A DNA stretch of 6,036 nucleotides. Origin: Planctomycetota bacterium. GTDB lineage: Bacteria; JAJVIF01; JAPKYR01. The translations under genes were made by a program, and so were the position numbers. Shown piece by piece: positions 1 to 5,639 of the stretch. Where the stretch lies: assembly GCA_030673355.1 (NCBI GenBank), contig DAOVJF010000179.1:1-6036 (forward strand), read 5' to 3'. Position 1 is the stretch's first letter. Each line of letters starts with the position of its first letter. The notes under the pieces were generated by a model. The model did no database searches. It was not told the origin of the DNA and saw nothing but the letters and a program-made list of their open reading frames with translations.

Positions 1-28
1 CATCTATGCGAACGCTTTTTCTATGGAA

Positions 29-58
29 AAGTGGGACTAATTTCCCGCTTCTTTTTTT
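29..58 (+). terminator. Intrinsic terminator / attenuator in the rimP leader
   Basis: Positions 29-36 (AAGTGGGA) pair with 43-50 (TCCCGCTT), giving an 8-bp stem with one G-U pair and a 6-nt loop. One C and then seven T residues (52-58) follow. This is the form of a Rho-independent terminator, and it ends only 13 nt before the rimP ATG, so it should act as a premature terminator in the 5' leader rather than as the end of an upstream gene. From memory, a 'rimP-leader' attenuator with a similar AAAGTGGG stem has been described in Proteobacteria. Whether this is the same family is inference. Confidence 0.72.
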
Positions 59-71
59 GCATAAGATTGAG

Positions 72-551
72 ATGCCTGCGCCGATTGAAATAGAACGTAT
101 CGAGAAAACTGTCATCGAATACCTTGAGAGCGAAGGTTACGAATTTGTCGACCTTCGTGTCGGTGGCAGCGTTTCGCGCCCGGTGTTCGAGATTTACACC
201 GATATCGAAGGCGGGATTACTGCCGGGGATTGCGGAAAAATCGCAAAAGCTCTCAGGCTTCGCATGGGCGCCGAGGGATTCCTTGACGATGGCGCCACTC
301 TCCTCGTGAGCTCACCCGGTCTTAACCGGGTGTTGAAGCATGAAAGGGATTTCGATCGATTTAAAGGGAAACAGGTCCAGGTCTGGCTTGAAGAGCCGAT
401 ATCGGGACGAAAAAAACTCAAGGGGACCCTTAAAGGGCAGCAGGATGGGTCAGTTCTTCTCACCGACACCGAGGTAGGGGATATTGCTCTCGCTCCCGGT
501 CGATGGAAGGAAATCCGGCTCGTGCCTGAATATCCTGAAGGATTTAAATGA
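72..551 (+). CDS. rimP: Ribosome maturation factor RimP
   Basis: This encodes a 159-aa cytoplasmic protein that assists assembly of the 30S subunit. The N-terminal domain (about 1-88) shows the family pattern: ESEGYEFVDLRV (19-30), the GIT..DC segment (48-54) and the signature SSPGLNR (80-86, usually SSPGLDRP). The C-terminal SH3-like domain starts near 93 with DFDRFKGKQVQVWL. Length is typical. I chose ATG 72 although an in-frame ATG exists at 6. Starting at 6 would translate through the terminator hairpin at 29-58 and add 22 residues unlike the family. There is no clear Shine-Dalgarno before ATG 72, so initiation is probably weak or depends on leader structure. The gene stands first in the cluster, and nusA follows after a 150-nt spacer containing its own promoter. 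Identity is secure; the exact start is less so. Confidence 0.93.
   Translation: MPAPIEIERIEKTVIEYLESEGYEFVDLRVGGSVSRPVFEIYTDIEGGITAGDCGKIAKALRLRMGAEGFLDDGATLLVSSPGLNRVLKHERDFDRFKGKQVQVWLEEPISGRKKLKGTLKGQQDGSVLLTDTEVGDIALAPGRWKEIRLVPEYPEGFK
313..332 (+). repeat. Perfect 8-bp inverted repeat inside rimP
   Basis: CACCCGGT (313-320) and ACCGGGTG (325-332) are exact reverse complements separated by the 4-nt loop CTTA, predicting a stable GC-rich RNA hairpin over codons 81-87. No T-tract follows, so it is not an intrinsic terminator. It overlaps the conserved PGLNR codons, so part of the symmetry may simply follow from the encoded protein. Confidence 0.5.
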
Positions 552-566
552 AAAAACAGGAAATCC

Positions 567-583
567 GGTTGCCGCAACCTTTT
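567..583 (+). terminator. Weak terminator-like hairpin after rimP
   Basis: GGTTG (567-571) pairs with CAACC (575-579) around a 3-nt CCG loop and is followed by TTTT (580-583). An A-rich stretch lies just upstream (551-563). It starts 15 nt after the rimP stop. The stem is only 5 bp and the T-run is short, so it is likely a leaky terminator or pause site. Its place between rimP and the nusA promoter supports a partial transcriptional boundary here. Confidence 0.4.
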
Positions 584-625
584 GCGTGTGTAACTTGAGG
601 TTAAACGACATTGAAAATATTTTTC

Positions 626-641
626 TGCTATAATACTACGG
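626..641 (+). promoter_or_regulatory. Extended -10 promoter for nusA
   Basis: A consensus -10 hexamer TATAAT (629-634) is preceded at the right distance by TG (626-627), giving the extended -10 form TGcTATAAT recognised by the primary sigma factor. No good -35 lies at 16-18 nt: TTGAAA at 611-616 is only 12 nt away. Extended -10 promoters can work without a -35, and the upstream segment 611-625 is AT-rich. The predicted transcription start is about G641, giving a leader of about 61 nt before nusA. Confidence 0.65.
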
Positions 642-642
642 T

Positions 643-663
643 TCGTCTCCTGAAAGGTGACGG
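643..663 (+). promoter_or_regulatory. Leader hairpin that could cover the first SD of the nusA leader
   Basis: Bases 643-650 can pair with 656-663: U-G, C-G, G-C, U-A, C-G, a U-U mismatch, C-G, C-G, with a UGAAA loop (651-655). The 3' arm contains the SD-like AGGTGA (655-660), so the structure would hide the ribosome site of the putative leader ORF at 666. The second AGGTGA, at 690-695, serves nusA, so the same upstream arm could in principle pair with either site. This is hand folding only. Confidence 0.3.
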
Positions 664-665
664 TC

Positions 666-695
666 GTGTTGCACGTGGATCACGTGATGAGGTGA
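666..695 (+). CDS. Putative 9-codon leader peptide upstream of nusA
   Basis: A GTG at 666 opens a short frame reading M-L-H-V-D-H-V-M-R before TGA at 693-695. It has its own SD, AGGTGA at 655-660, five nt upstream. Its stop codon lies within the nusA SD (GAGGTGA, 689-695), so ribosomes ending here would be placed directly on the nusA start 6 nt downstream, which suggests translational coupling. The middle of the frame is CACGTG-GAT-CACGTG, which gives the repeated His-Val pairs and can fold into a hairpin. The SD, start and stop positions are visible in the sequence; actual translation and a regulatory role are inference. It may be a chance mini-ORF. Confidence 0.35.
   Translation: MLHVDHVMR
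672..686 (+). repeat. Paired CACGTG palindromes (inverted/direct repeat) before nusA
   Basis: CACGTG occurs at 672-677 and 681-686, separated by GAT. Since each copy is a palindrome, the pair is both a direct and an inverted repeat. As RNA it forms a 6-bp stem with a 3-nt loop ending 3 nt before the nusA SD core. The second copy sits in a perfect 10-bp palindrome, ATCACGTGAT (679-688). It could be an RNA structure that modulates nusA initiation or a DNA operator downstream of the promoter. Confidence 0.45.
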
Positions 696-701
696 TTATT
701 T

Positions 702-2024
702 GTGCATTTTACTGAGCTCGAATACGCAATTGAGCTGATTATGAAAGAACGGGGGGTACCCGAGGATATCGTCATTGACGCCCTTGAAGCTGCTTTGACC
801 TCCGCTTACCGTAAAGAGCACGGCAAGGAGATCCAGCCGCGTATTATTGTGAAACAGGACAAGGGCACCAAGATGGATGTTCATCTGCTCAGGCGTGTCG
901 TCAAGGAAATGGACGATCCTGAAACTGAGATCGGCCTTGATGAAGCCCGCATGATCGAACCCGAGTCCGATTACGATGATTTCGTTGAGACCGAAGATCC
1001 CAAACTCAACCTCGTCTTCGGGCGTATCGCCGCACAGGCTGCCAAGCAGGTTGTCATGCAGCGTATCAAGGAAGCTGAACGCGACATTGTCTACCAGGAA
1101 TTCCTCGGACGTGAGGGTGAACTTCTTACCGGGAAAGTCCGGCGTCGCGAAAAGGGCCATGTTTATATCGAACTTGAAAGAGCCGAAGGGATTATCCCGC
1201 CTGGCGAGCAGGTCGAAGGCGATCGGTATGTTCCGCGGACCACTATAAAGGCTATCATTCTCGAAGTTAAGCAGACCCCTAAGGGTCCGAAAATTATATT
1301 GTCCCGCGCGCATCCTGATTTCGTCCGGCGCCTCTTCGAACTTGAAGTGCCCGAGATTCTCGAGGGCACGGTCGAGGTCGTAAGAATCGCGAGGGAGCCG
1401 GGTTTCCGCACAAAAATGGCCGTCTATTCGAACTCTACCGATGTCGATCCCGTCGGCGCATGTGTTGGATCGAAGGGAAGCCGCGTACAGGCTGTTGTCA
1501 ATGAATTGAAGGGTGAGAACATCGATATTATTCACTGGACCGATGACCCGTTCGACTTCATCGCCAATGCCCTCGCCCCCGCGAAAGTGTACTCGGTCGA
1601 GATTTTCGATGACGAGGAGAAGGCCGAGGTTATCGTTCCGGACGACCAGGCATCGCTTGCTATCGGCACCAAGGGCCAGAACGTTCGTCTCGCCGCCAAG
1701 TTGACCGGCTGGGCGATCGATATCAAGAACGAGCAGGAGAAACTTGACGAGGAAATGAAAGTCCGCGAAGTCGAGCGGAAATCATACATTCAGGAGCTTA
1801 TGAATAATCCGATCTCCGATCTCCCGTTGAGAAAACCCGCGATCGAAGGCCTTGTTGAAGCGGGTTATAAAGTGCTGGGTGATCTCATGGAGCGTCAACG
1901 GGATGACTTGCTCGAAGTAAAAGGCTTCGGCGAATCTTCACTTACCGATCTTGAAAAATTCCTGAACAAGCACGGGCTGACTTACGAGAAATTCGAGGAG
2001 AGCCAGGTGGAAGCCAAATCGTGA
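702..2024 (+). CDS. nusA: Transcription termination/antitermination factor NusA
   Basis: This encodes 440 aa, a cytoplasmic RNA-polymerase-binding factor that controls pausing, termination and antitermination. Domains in order are: the N-terminal RNAP-binding domain (1-130, with FGRIAAQAAKQ at 106-116); an S1 domain (about 136-201); KH1 (about 205-275, DPVGACVGSKGSRVQ at 249-263); KH2 (about 290-345, DDQASLAIGTKGQNVRLAAK at 314-333); and one C-terminal helix-hairpin-helix domain (370-428). That last domain resembles the RNA polymerase alpha C-terminal domain rather than two E. coli-type acidic repeats. The start is GTG 702, which has SD GAGGTGA (689-695) at 6 nt and gives the normal N-terminus. 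An extended -10 promoter and a structured leader lie upstream. The stop at 2022-2024 overlaps a possible GTG start for ylxR, but a TTG 50 nt later seems better. Confidence 0.97.
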   Translation: MHFTELEYAIELIMKERGVPEDIVIDALEAALTSAYRKEHGKEIQPRIIVKQDKGTKMDVHLLRRVVKEMDDPETEIGLDEARMIEPESDYDDFVETEDPKLNLVFGRIAAQAAKQVVMQRIKEAERDIVYQEFLGREGELLTGKVRRREKGHVYIELERAEGIIPPGEQVEGDRYVPRTTIKAIILEVKQTPKGPKIILSRAHPDFVRRLFELEVPEILEGTVEVVRIAREPGFRTKMAVYSNSTDVDPVGACVGSKGSRVQAVVNELKGENIDIIHWTDDPFDFIANALAPAKVYSVEIFDDEEKAEVIVPDDQASLAIGTKGQNVRLAAKLTGWAIDIKNEQEKLDEEMKVREVERKSYIQELMNNPISDLPLRKPAIEGLVEAGYKVLGDLMERQRDDLLEVKGFGESSLTDLEKFLNKHGLTYEKFEESQVEAKS

Positions 2025-2059
2025 GGGTGCCGGGCGAAGATATTGATTCGTTAAATAAT

Positions 2060-2077
2060 AGGGGGATTAATATATTG
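2060..2077 (+). promoter_or_regulatory. Ribosome-binding site and TTG start that set the ylxR start
   Basis: AGGGGGA (2060-2066) lies 8 nt before TTG 2075-2077. It differs from AGGAGG by one purine, which can still form a wobble pair with 16S rRNA. The alternative GTG at 2021 has AGGTGG (2005-2010) at a longer 10-nt spacing. The 18 codons it would add use codons such as ATA, TTA, AGG and repeated AAT that are uncommon in the neighbouring genes. Confidence 0.55.
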
Positions 2078-2356
2078 AACGAACCGGTGCGAAGGTGTGC
2101 CGGTTGCGGTAAGAAAACCGGGAAGTCGGAATTTATCCGGGTCGTACGGCTTCCAGGGGGGACTGGTGAAGTAGCTTTCGACCCGGAGCTGAAATTTGAA
2201 GGGCGGAGTTTGTATTTCTGTCCGAAATTGGAGTGCTTTAAGACGCTCATGCGACGCAAGGCTCCAGAAAAGTTGATGAAGCAAATAATCCCGGACTTTA
2301 TTCGGGATAATATAAAAAGCTACCTGTCCCAAACGGAGCGTGTACAGATGACGTAA
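2075..2356 (+). CDS. ylxR: YlxR/RnpM family RNA-binding protein (DUF448)
   Basis: This encodes 93 aa from TTG 2075, or 111 aa if GTG 2021 is used. The family core is clear: PVRRCAGCGKK (4-14), SEFIRVVRLPGG (18-29), a conserved Asp-Pro (36-37) and GRSLYFCPKLEC (43-54), matching the usual GRGAYVC pattern. YlxR (also called RnpM) binds nucleic acid; work in Gram-positive bacteria and cyanobacteria links it to RNase P RNA. Four cysteines, C8, C11, C49 and C54, form two pairs that could bind zinc, which is inference. The C-terminal part is basic and helical. The gene lies between nusA and infB, its usual place, but ylxQ (L7Ae-like), which often follows it, is missing. The GTGA overlap at 2021-2024 keeps open a longer, coupled start. 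Confidence 0.88.
   Translation: MNEPVRRCAGCGKKTGKSEFIRVVRLPGGTGEVAFDPELKFEGRSLYFCPKLECFKTLMRRKAPEKLMKQIIPDFIRDNIKSYLSQTERVQMT
2288..2308 (+). repeat. Hairpin near the 3' end of ylxR
   Basis: ATCCCGGA (2288-2295) pairs with TTCGGGAT (2301-2308) as an 8-bp stem with one G-U pair and a CTTTA loop. The sequence that follows is A-rich, not T-rich, so it is not an intrinsic terminator. It lies 48-68 nt before the ylxR stop and could be a processing or stability element upstream of infB, or chance. Confidence 0.35.
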
Positions 2357-2407
2357 CGAGATGATATATTCTCCATCCGGGACGGAGCTGGAGGTTCAGT
2401 TAAAAGT

Positions 2408-5233
2408 ATGGTCCGAGTTCACGAACTGGCCACAGAGCTCGAAGTCCCATCAGGCAAAGTGCTTGATGTCCTTAAGGCCCTCGGTGTCGAGGTTAAAAGC
2501 CATATGTCTACCATTTCCGACACTGACGTCACTAAGGTGAAATCCGCGCTGAAATCAAAAAAGATTGTGCGTGGATCCAGCACATTGACTGGTAGACGGG
2601 ATTTCCGGGTCCGAGATATCTCATCAACCTCGACTAAGAGCCCATCTGTACGCCCGCGTCCCACTATGCGGCAAACCGATACCGGCCGTCGTATGACTAC
2701 TCGCAAGGTGATCAAGCGAGTCGTACGCCGGGGCACTCAGGATGATGATTCAACTTCAGGTGTCAGGGTAGCTCCTGAAAAACCTCACAAACTTCCAGCG
2801 GTACCGGATATTAAAAAAGCTGTCGAAGACCTGGATAGAAAGGCTGAAGCCAAGGCTGCAGCCGAGGTCGCTGCCAGAAAGCAGGCGACACACGCTAAGG
2901 GTGAACATACCCGGCCTTCCAAACCAAAACCTGGAAGAGGGGATGGCAGGGGTGTAAGCACTCGTAAGGACAGGAGACGACGCGATAGAACAGGACCTGA
3001 TGTCGCTGAAAGAAAAACAGGCAAGTCTGAAGGCAGGTATGCTCCTGTTGGAAAAGCAGGAACCAAACCCGACAGAAAACGTCCACCGAAACCACAGGTC
3101 CCGAGAATTCCCAAACCGGCCGATTACCTGAAACCAAAGGAAAAAGACCTGTCGGTATCAATGGAAAAATTGGCTGCCGGCGGGCTAAAGACAAAAATTG
3201 ACAGCAGTCGGGGCAAAGGCCGGGGCGGAAAGAAACCTCTGCCGGAGAAAGGGGGCAAGCGCCGGAAGAAAATCATCAAGGATGATAAGAAGGGTAAGCC
3301 CATTCCCCAGCGTGGGCGTGGTCGATCTAAACGACAGCAGGTTCAGAGCCAGCTCGATACTTCCACAACTTTCCGCAAACGCAGACGGGGTCGCGGTGGA
3401 AAGCGTGATAGAAGGGATAGTTTAACCGTAGTGGAAGCAGCGCCGAAGGTTATAAAACTCGGCGAGCACATTTCGATCAAAGGGCTTTCCGCACAGACCG
3501 GCCTTAAATCAGCCGAAATTATCAGCTTCCTCCTCAAGGAGCTTGAAATATTCGCTAACATCAACCAGACCGTCGACCAGGAAATCGGCGCTCTTATCTG
3601 CGATTACTTCAACTTCGAGTACGAGATGCAAAAGGTCACTGAGGTTGAAGATGTTCTTGTTTACGAAGAGGACAAGGAAGGGGACCTCATGCCGAGACCC
3701 CCTGTGGTAACCGTTCTCGGTCATGTCGATCATGGAAAAACCAAATTGCTGGACGCAATCCGCGGCACCGACGTTGTCTCAACCGAGACCGGCGGGATCA
3801 CCCAGAAAATCGGTGCCTTCCAGGTGGACGCACCTACTAAGGATGGGGGTATGAGGCCGATTACTTTCATCGATACTCCCGGTCACGCCGCTTTCACCGC
3901 GATGCGCGCCCGGGGTGCTGAAGTTACCGATATCGCGATCCTGGTCGTGGCGGCTAACGATGGTGTGATGCCCCAGACGCTCGAAGCAATCGACCACGCG
4001 AAGTTGGCCGGTGTTGAAATTATGGTCGCGATTAACAAGATCGACCTGCCCGGTGCGAATCCCGAATTGGTTAAGCAGCAGTTATCCGAACAGGGACTTG
4101 TCCCCGAGGAATGGGGCGGCCAGATTATCATGGTCCCGGTCAGCGCGAAATTTAAACAGGGAATCGACGACCTTCTGGAACAGTTAATTCTCGTTGCCGA
4201 TATTCTCGACCTGAAAGCAAATTATGAAAGGATGGCGGAAGGTGCGATTATCGAGGCAAGGCTGGATAAGGGCCGTGGGCCTCTTGCTACTGCTCTTATT
4301 AAAAGAGGCACACTTGAAGTGGGCGATTATATTGTTGTCGGGCGGTCGTGGGGACATATCCGCCAGATGACGGACGAGGACGGTGTGCCGATCGAACATG
4401 CCGGGCCATCGACACCTGTTCTCCTTTCAGGATTATCAGCCGTCCCGGCCGCCGGTGACAACCTGAACGAGGTTAAGGACGAGAAAACCGCTCGTGATAT
4501 TTTCGAGAAACGCGAGATGGATCATCGCCAGGGCCGTTTGCAGATGGTTAATACCATTTCACTCGAAGATTTCTATGAGAAACTTGCCAAAGGTGAAACC
4601 AGGGAACTCAATATTATTCTTAAGGCGGACCTTCAGGGTTCCATCGAGGCCATTCGCGGACAGCTTGAAAATCTCTCAACCGATGAGGTGGGCGTAAAAT
4701 TCATCCATACATCGGTCGGTAATATTACCGACAGCGATGTCATGCTGGCGATGGCTGCGAAAGCGGTGATAATCGGATTCAATGTCGTTGCGAGTCCCGA
4801 AATTGTTAAACAGGCCGCGATGGAAGGCATCGATATCCGCGTCTATAACATTATTTACAAAGTTATCGAGGATATCCATGGTGCGCTTGAAGGGCTTCTC
4901 GAACCTGAATTCCACGAGCAGATCGTCGGGAAAGCCGAGGTCCGGCAGATATTCAAACGCACCGGTAAGCTCGTTGTCGCCGGCCTTTTTGTTAACGAAG
5001 GGAAGCTTATTCGCGGGTATGATATGCGGATAATGCGCGATAGCGAGCTGCTTGTGGATATGAAACTCGGCAGCCTTAAACGGTTCAAGGATGATGTCAG
5101 GGAAGTCGAGAACGGCTACGAGTGCGGTATCATGCTCGATTCCTTCACCGACCTCAGAGAGGGTGACGAGATCGTGATCTACGAAACCATCAAGGTTTTG
5201 AGAACACTGGAAAGCACACGAAAGGAAAAATAA
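2408..5233 (+). CDS. infB: Translation initiation factor IF-2
   Basis: This encodes 941 aa, the GTPase that brings fMet-tRNA to the 30S P site and promotes 50S joining. A first IF2_N module (1-50) is followed by a highly basic, low-complexity linker (about 51-345), then a second IF2_N module (347-404). The G domain has G1 GHVDHGKT (438-445), switch I GGITQKIGAF (462-471), G3 DTPGHAAF (489-496), G4 NKID (543-546) and G5 SAK (579-581). Domain II starts near 611 (GAIIEARLDKGRGPLATALI). Domains III and IV include DLQGSIEAIR (741-750), SDVMLAMAAKAVIIGFNV (776-793) and KRFKDDVREVENGYECGI (891-908). All catalytic motifs are intact. Switch I has Lys where IF2 usually has His. ATG 2408 gives the normal N-terminus; SD GGAGG (2390-2394) is 13 nt away, rather far. 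Confidence 0.98.
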   Translation: MVRVHELATELEVPSGKVLDVLKALGVEVKSHMSTISDTDVTKVKSALKSKKIVRGSSTLTGRRDFRVRDISSTSTKSPSVRPRPTMRQTDTGRRMTTRKVIKRVVRRGTQDDDSTSGVRVAPEKPHKLPAVPDIKKAVEDLDRKAEAKAAAEVAARKQATHAKGEHTRPSKPKPGRGDGRGVSTRKDRRRRDRTGPDVAERKTGKSEGRYAPVGKAGTKPDRKRPPKPQVPRIPKPADYLKPKEKDLSVSMEKLAAGGLKTKIDSSRGKGRGGKKPLPEKGGKRRKKIIKDDKKGKPIPQRGRGRSKRQQVQSQLDTSTTFRKRRRGRGGKRDRRDSLTVVEAAPKVIKLGEHISIKGLSAQTGLKSAEIISFLLKELEIFANINQTVDQEIGALICDYFNFEYEMQKVTEVEDVLVYEEDKEGDLMPRPPVVTVLGHVDHGKTKLLDAIRGTDVVSTETGGITQKIGAFQVDAPTKDGGMRPITFIDTPGHAAFTAMRARGAEVTDIAILVVAANDGVMPQTLEAIDHAKLAGVEIMVAINKIDLPGANPELVKQQLSEQGLVPEEWGGQIIMVPVSAKFKQGIDDLLEQLILVADILDLKANYERMAEGAIIEARLDKGRGPLATALIKRGTLEVGDYIVVGRSWGHIRQMTDEDGVPIEHAGPSTPVLLSGLSAVPAAGDNLNEVKDEKTARDIFEKREMDHRQGRLQMVNTISLEDFYEKLAKGETRELNIILKADLQGSIEAIRGQLENLSTDEVGVKFIHTSVGNITDSDVMLAMAAKAVIIGFNVVASPEIVKQAAMEGIDIRVYNIIYKVIEDIHGALEGLLEPEFHEQIVGKAEVRQIFKRTGKLVVAGLFVNEGKLIRGYDMRIMRDSELLVDMKLGSLKRFKDDVREVENGYECGIMLDSFTDLREGDEIVIYETIKVLRTLESTRKEK

Positions 5234-5242
5234 ATTTCAACC

Positions 5243-5258
5243 AGGAGGCCAGACCATG
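5243..5258 (+). promoter_or_regulatory. Strong SD for ylxP
   Basis: AGGAGG at 5243-5248 lies 7 nt before ATG 5256, the best ribosome site in the window. It begins 10 nt after the infB stop, so the downstream gene is probably translated efficiently from the infB transcript. Confidence 0.8.
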
Positions 5259-5537
5259 TTCGTTGGGCTTCTCACCCTCGAAATTCGACTCCCCGGATGC
5301 GATACGCTGAAGGAAAAAAGGCATAGATTGAAAGGGGTTATTGAAAGGGCCAGGTCGAAGTTTAACGTGTCGGTGAGTGAAGTTGGAACGCAGGATGCTC
5401 ACCAGGATGCTTTGGTTGGAATTTCGATGGTCAACATGGAGCGTTTGATTATCGAGCAGGTGTTCGCGAGGGTCGAGGAATTTTTCGCTAACGGTGACGG
5501 TCTTCTCGTTAACCTGAGCAATATAGAGTGGTTTTGA
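5256..5537 (+). CDS. ylxP: YlxP family protein (DUF503)
   Basis: This encodes 93 aa, the full length for the DUF503/YlxP family. Typical features are the N-terminal strand MFVGLLTLEIRLPGC (1-15), the signature LKEKR (18-22), the following helix through KGVIERARSKFNVSVSEVG (26-44) and a Gln-Asp pair (46-47). No signal peptide or membrane segment is visible, so the protein is cytoplasmic. Biochemical function is not established. The regular position next to infB and rbfA in many bacteria points to a role connected with ribosome assembly or translation, which is inference from neighbourhood. It lies 22 nt after infB and is probably cotranscribed with it. A 102-nt spacer with a hairpin separates it from rbfA. 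Confidence 0.92.
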   Translation: MFVGLLTLEIRLPGCDTLKEKRHRLKGVIERARSKFNVSVSEVGTQDAHQDALVGISMVNMERLIIEQVFARVEEFFANGDGLLVNLSNIEWF

Positions 5538-5561
5538 TTTACATTTAACTTTACTACTAAC

Positions 5562-5592
5562 GCTGGCATATATGCCGGCAGCATTTTATTTT
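5562..5592 (+). terminator. Hairpin and T-rich stretch between ylxP and rbfA
   Basis: GCTGGCA (5562-5568) pairs with TGCCGGC (5573-5579), a 7-bp stem with one G-U pair and a TATA loop. After AGCA comes TTTTATTTT (5584-5592). The inner 12 bases, 5565-5576, are a perfect DNA palindrome. The 4-nt gap before the T-rich part makes this a weak or leaky Rho-independent terminator. It starts 24 nt after the ylxP stop, so it may reduce read-through into rbfA. An operator role for the palindrome cannot be excluded. Confidence 0.5.
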
Positions 5593-5639
5593 CTCATCGG
5601 TGATATTTCCGATCCGGTGACAGGACTAAAAGATATTCA

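Noticed and set aside
6..71. Upstream ATG 6 as the rimP start, adding 22 residues
   Set aside because: The extension would be encoded by the terminator hairpin and T-tract and does not resemble RimP N-termini.
611..616. TTGAAA as a -35 element for the nusA promoter
   Set aside because: The spacing to TATAAT is only 12 nt, too short for a sigma-70-type promoter. The extended -10 TG is the better explanation.
1274..1287. Small inverted repeat GACCC/GGGTC in nusA
   Set aside because: The stem is only 5 bp with no T-tract, and it is encoded by conserved TPKGP codons. It is expected by chance.
696..1535. Long open frame on the - strand opposite nusA (279 codons)
   Set aside because: It is fully antisense to the secure nusA frame, resembles no protein I know and has no promoter or SD that I can see. 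It is explained by the codon bias of the sense gene.
2043..2073. AT-rich patch after nusA with TTGATT and TAATAT as a promoter
   Set aside because: The spacing is about 19 nt and the hexamers are poor. The patch is more simply the ylxR initiation region.
2785..3194. Two overlapping - strand frames opposite the infB linker
   Set aside because: Their composition is the complement of the Lys/Arg/Pro-rich linker. They are low-complexity shadows without family resemblance.
5545..5574. Possible promoter before rbfA (TTAACT, 18 nt, TATATG)
   Set aside because: Each hexamer matches consensus at only about four positions, and the -10 lies inside the hairpin palindrome, which explains it better.
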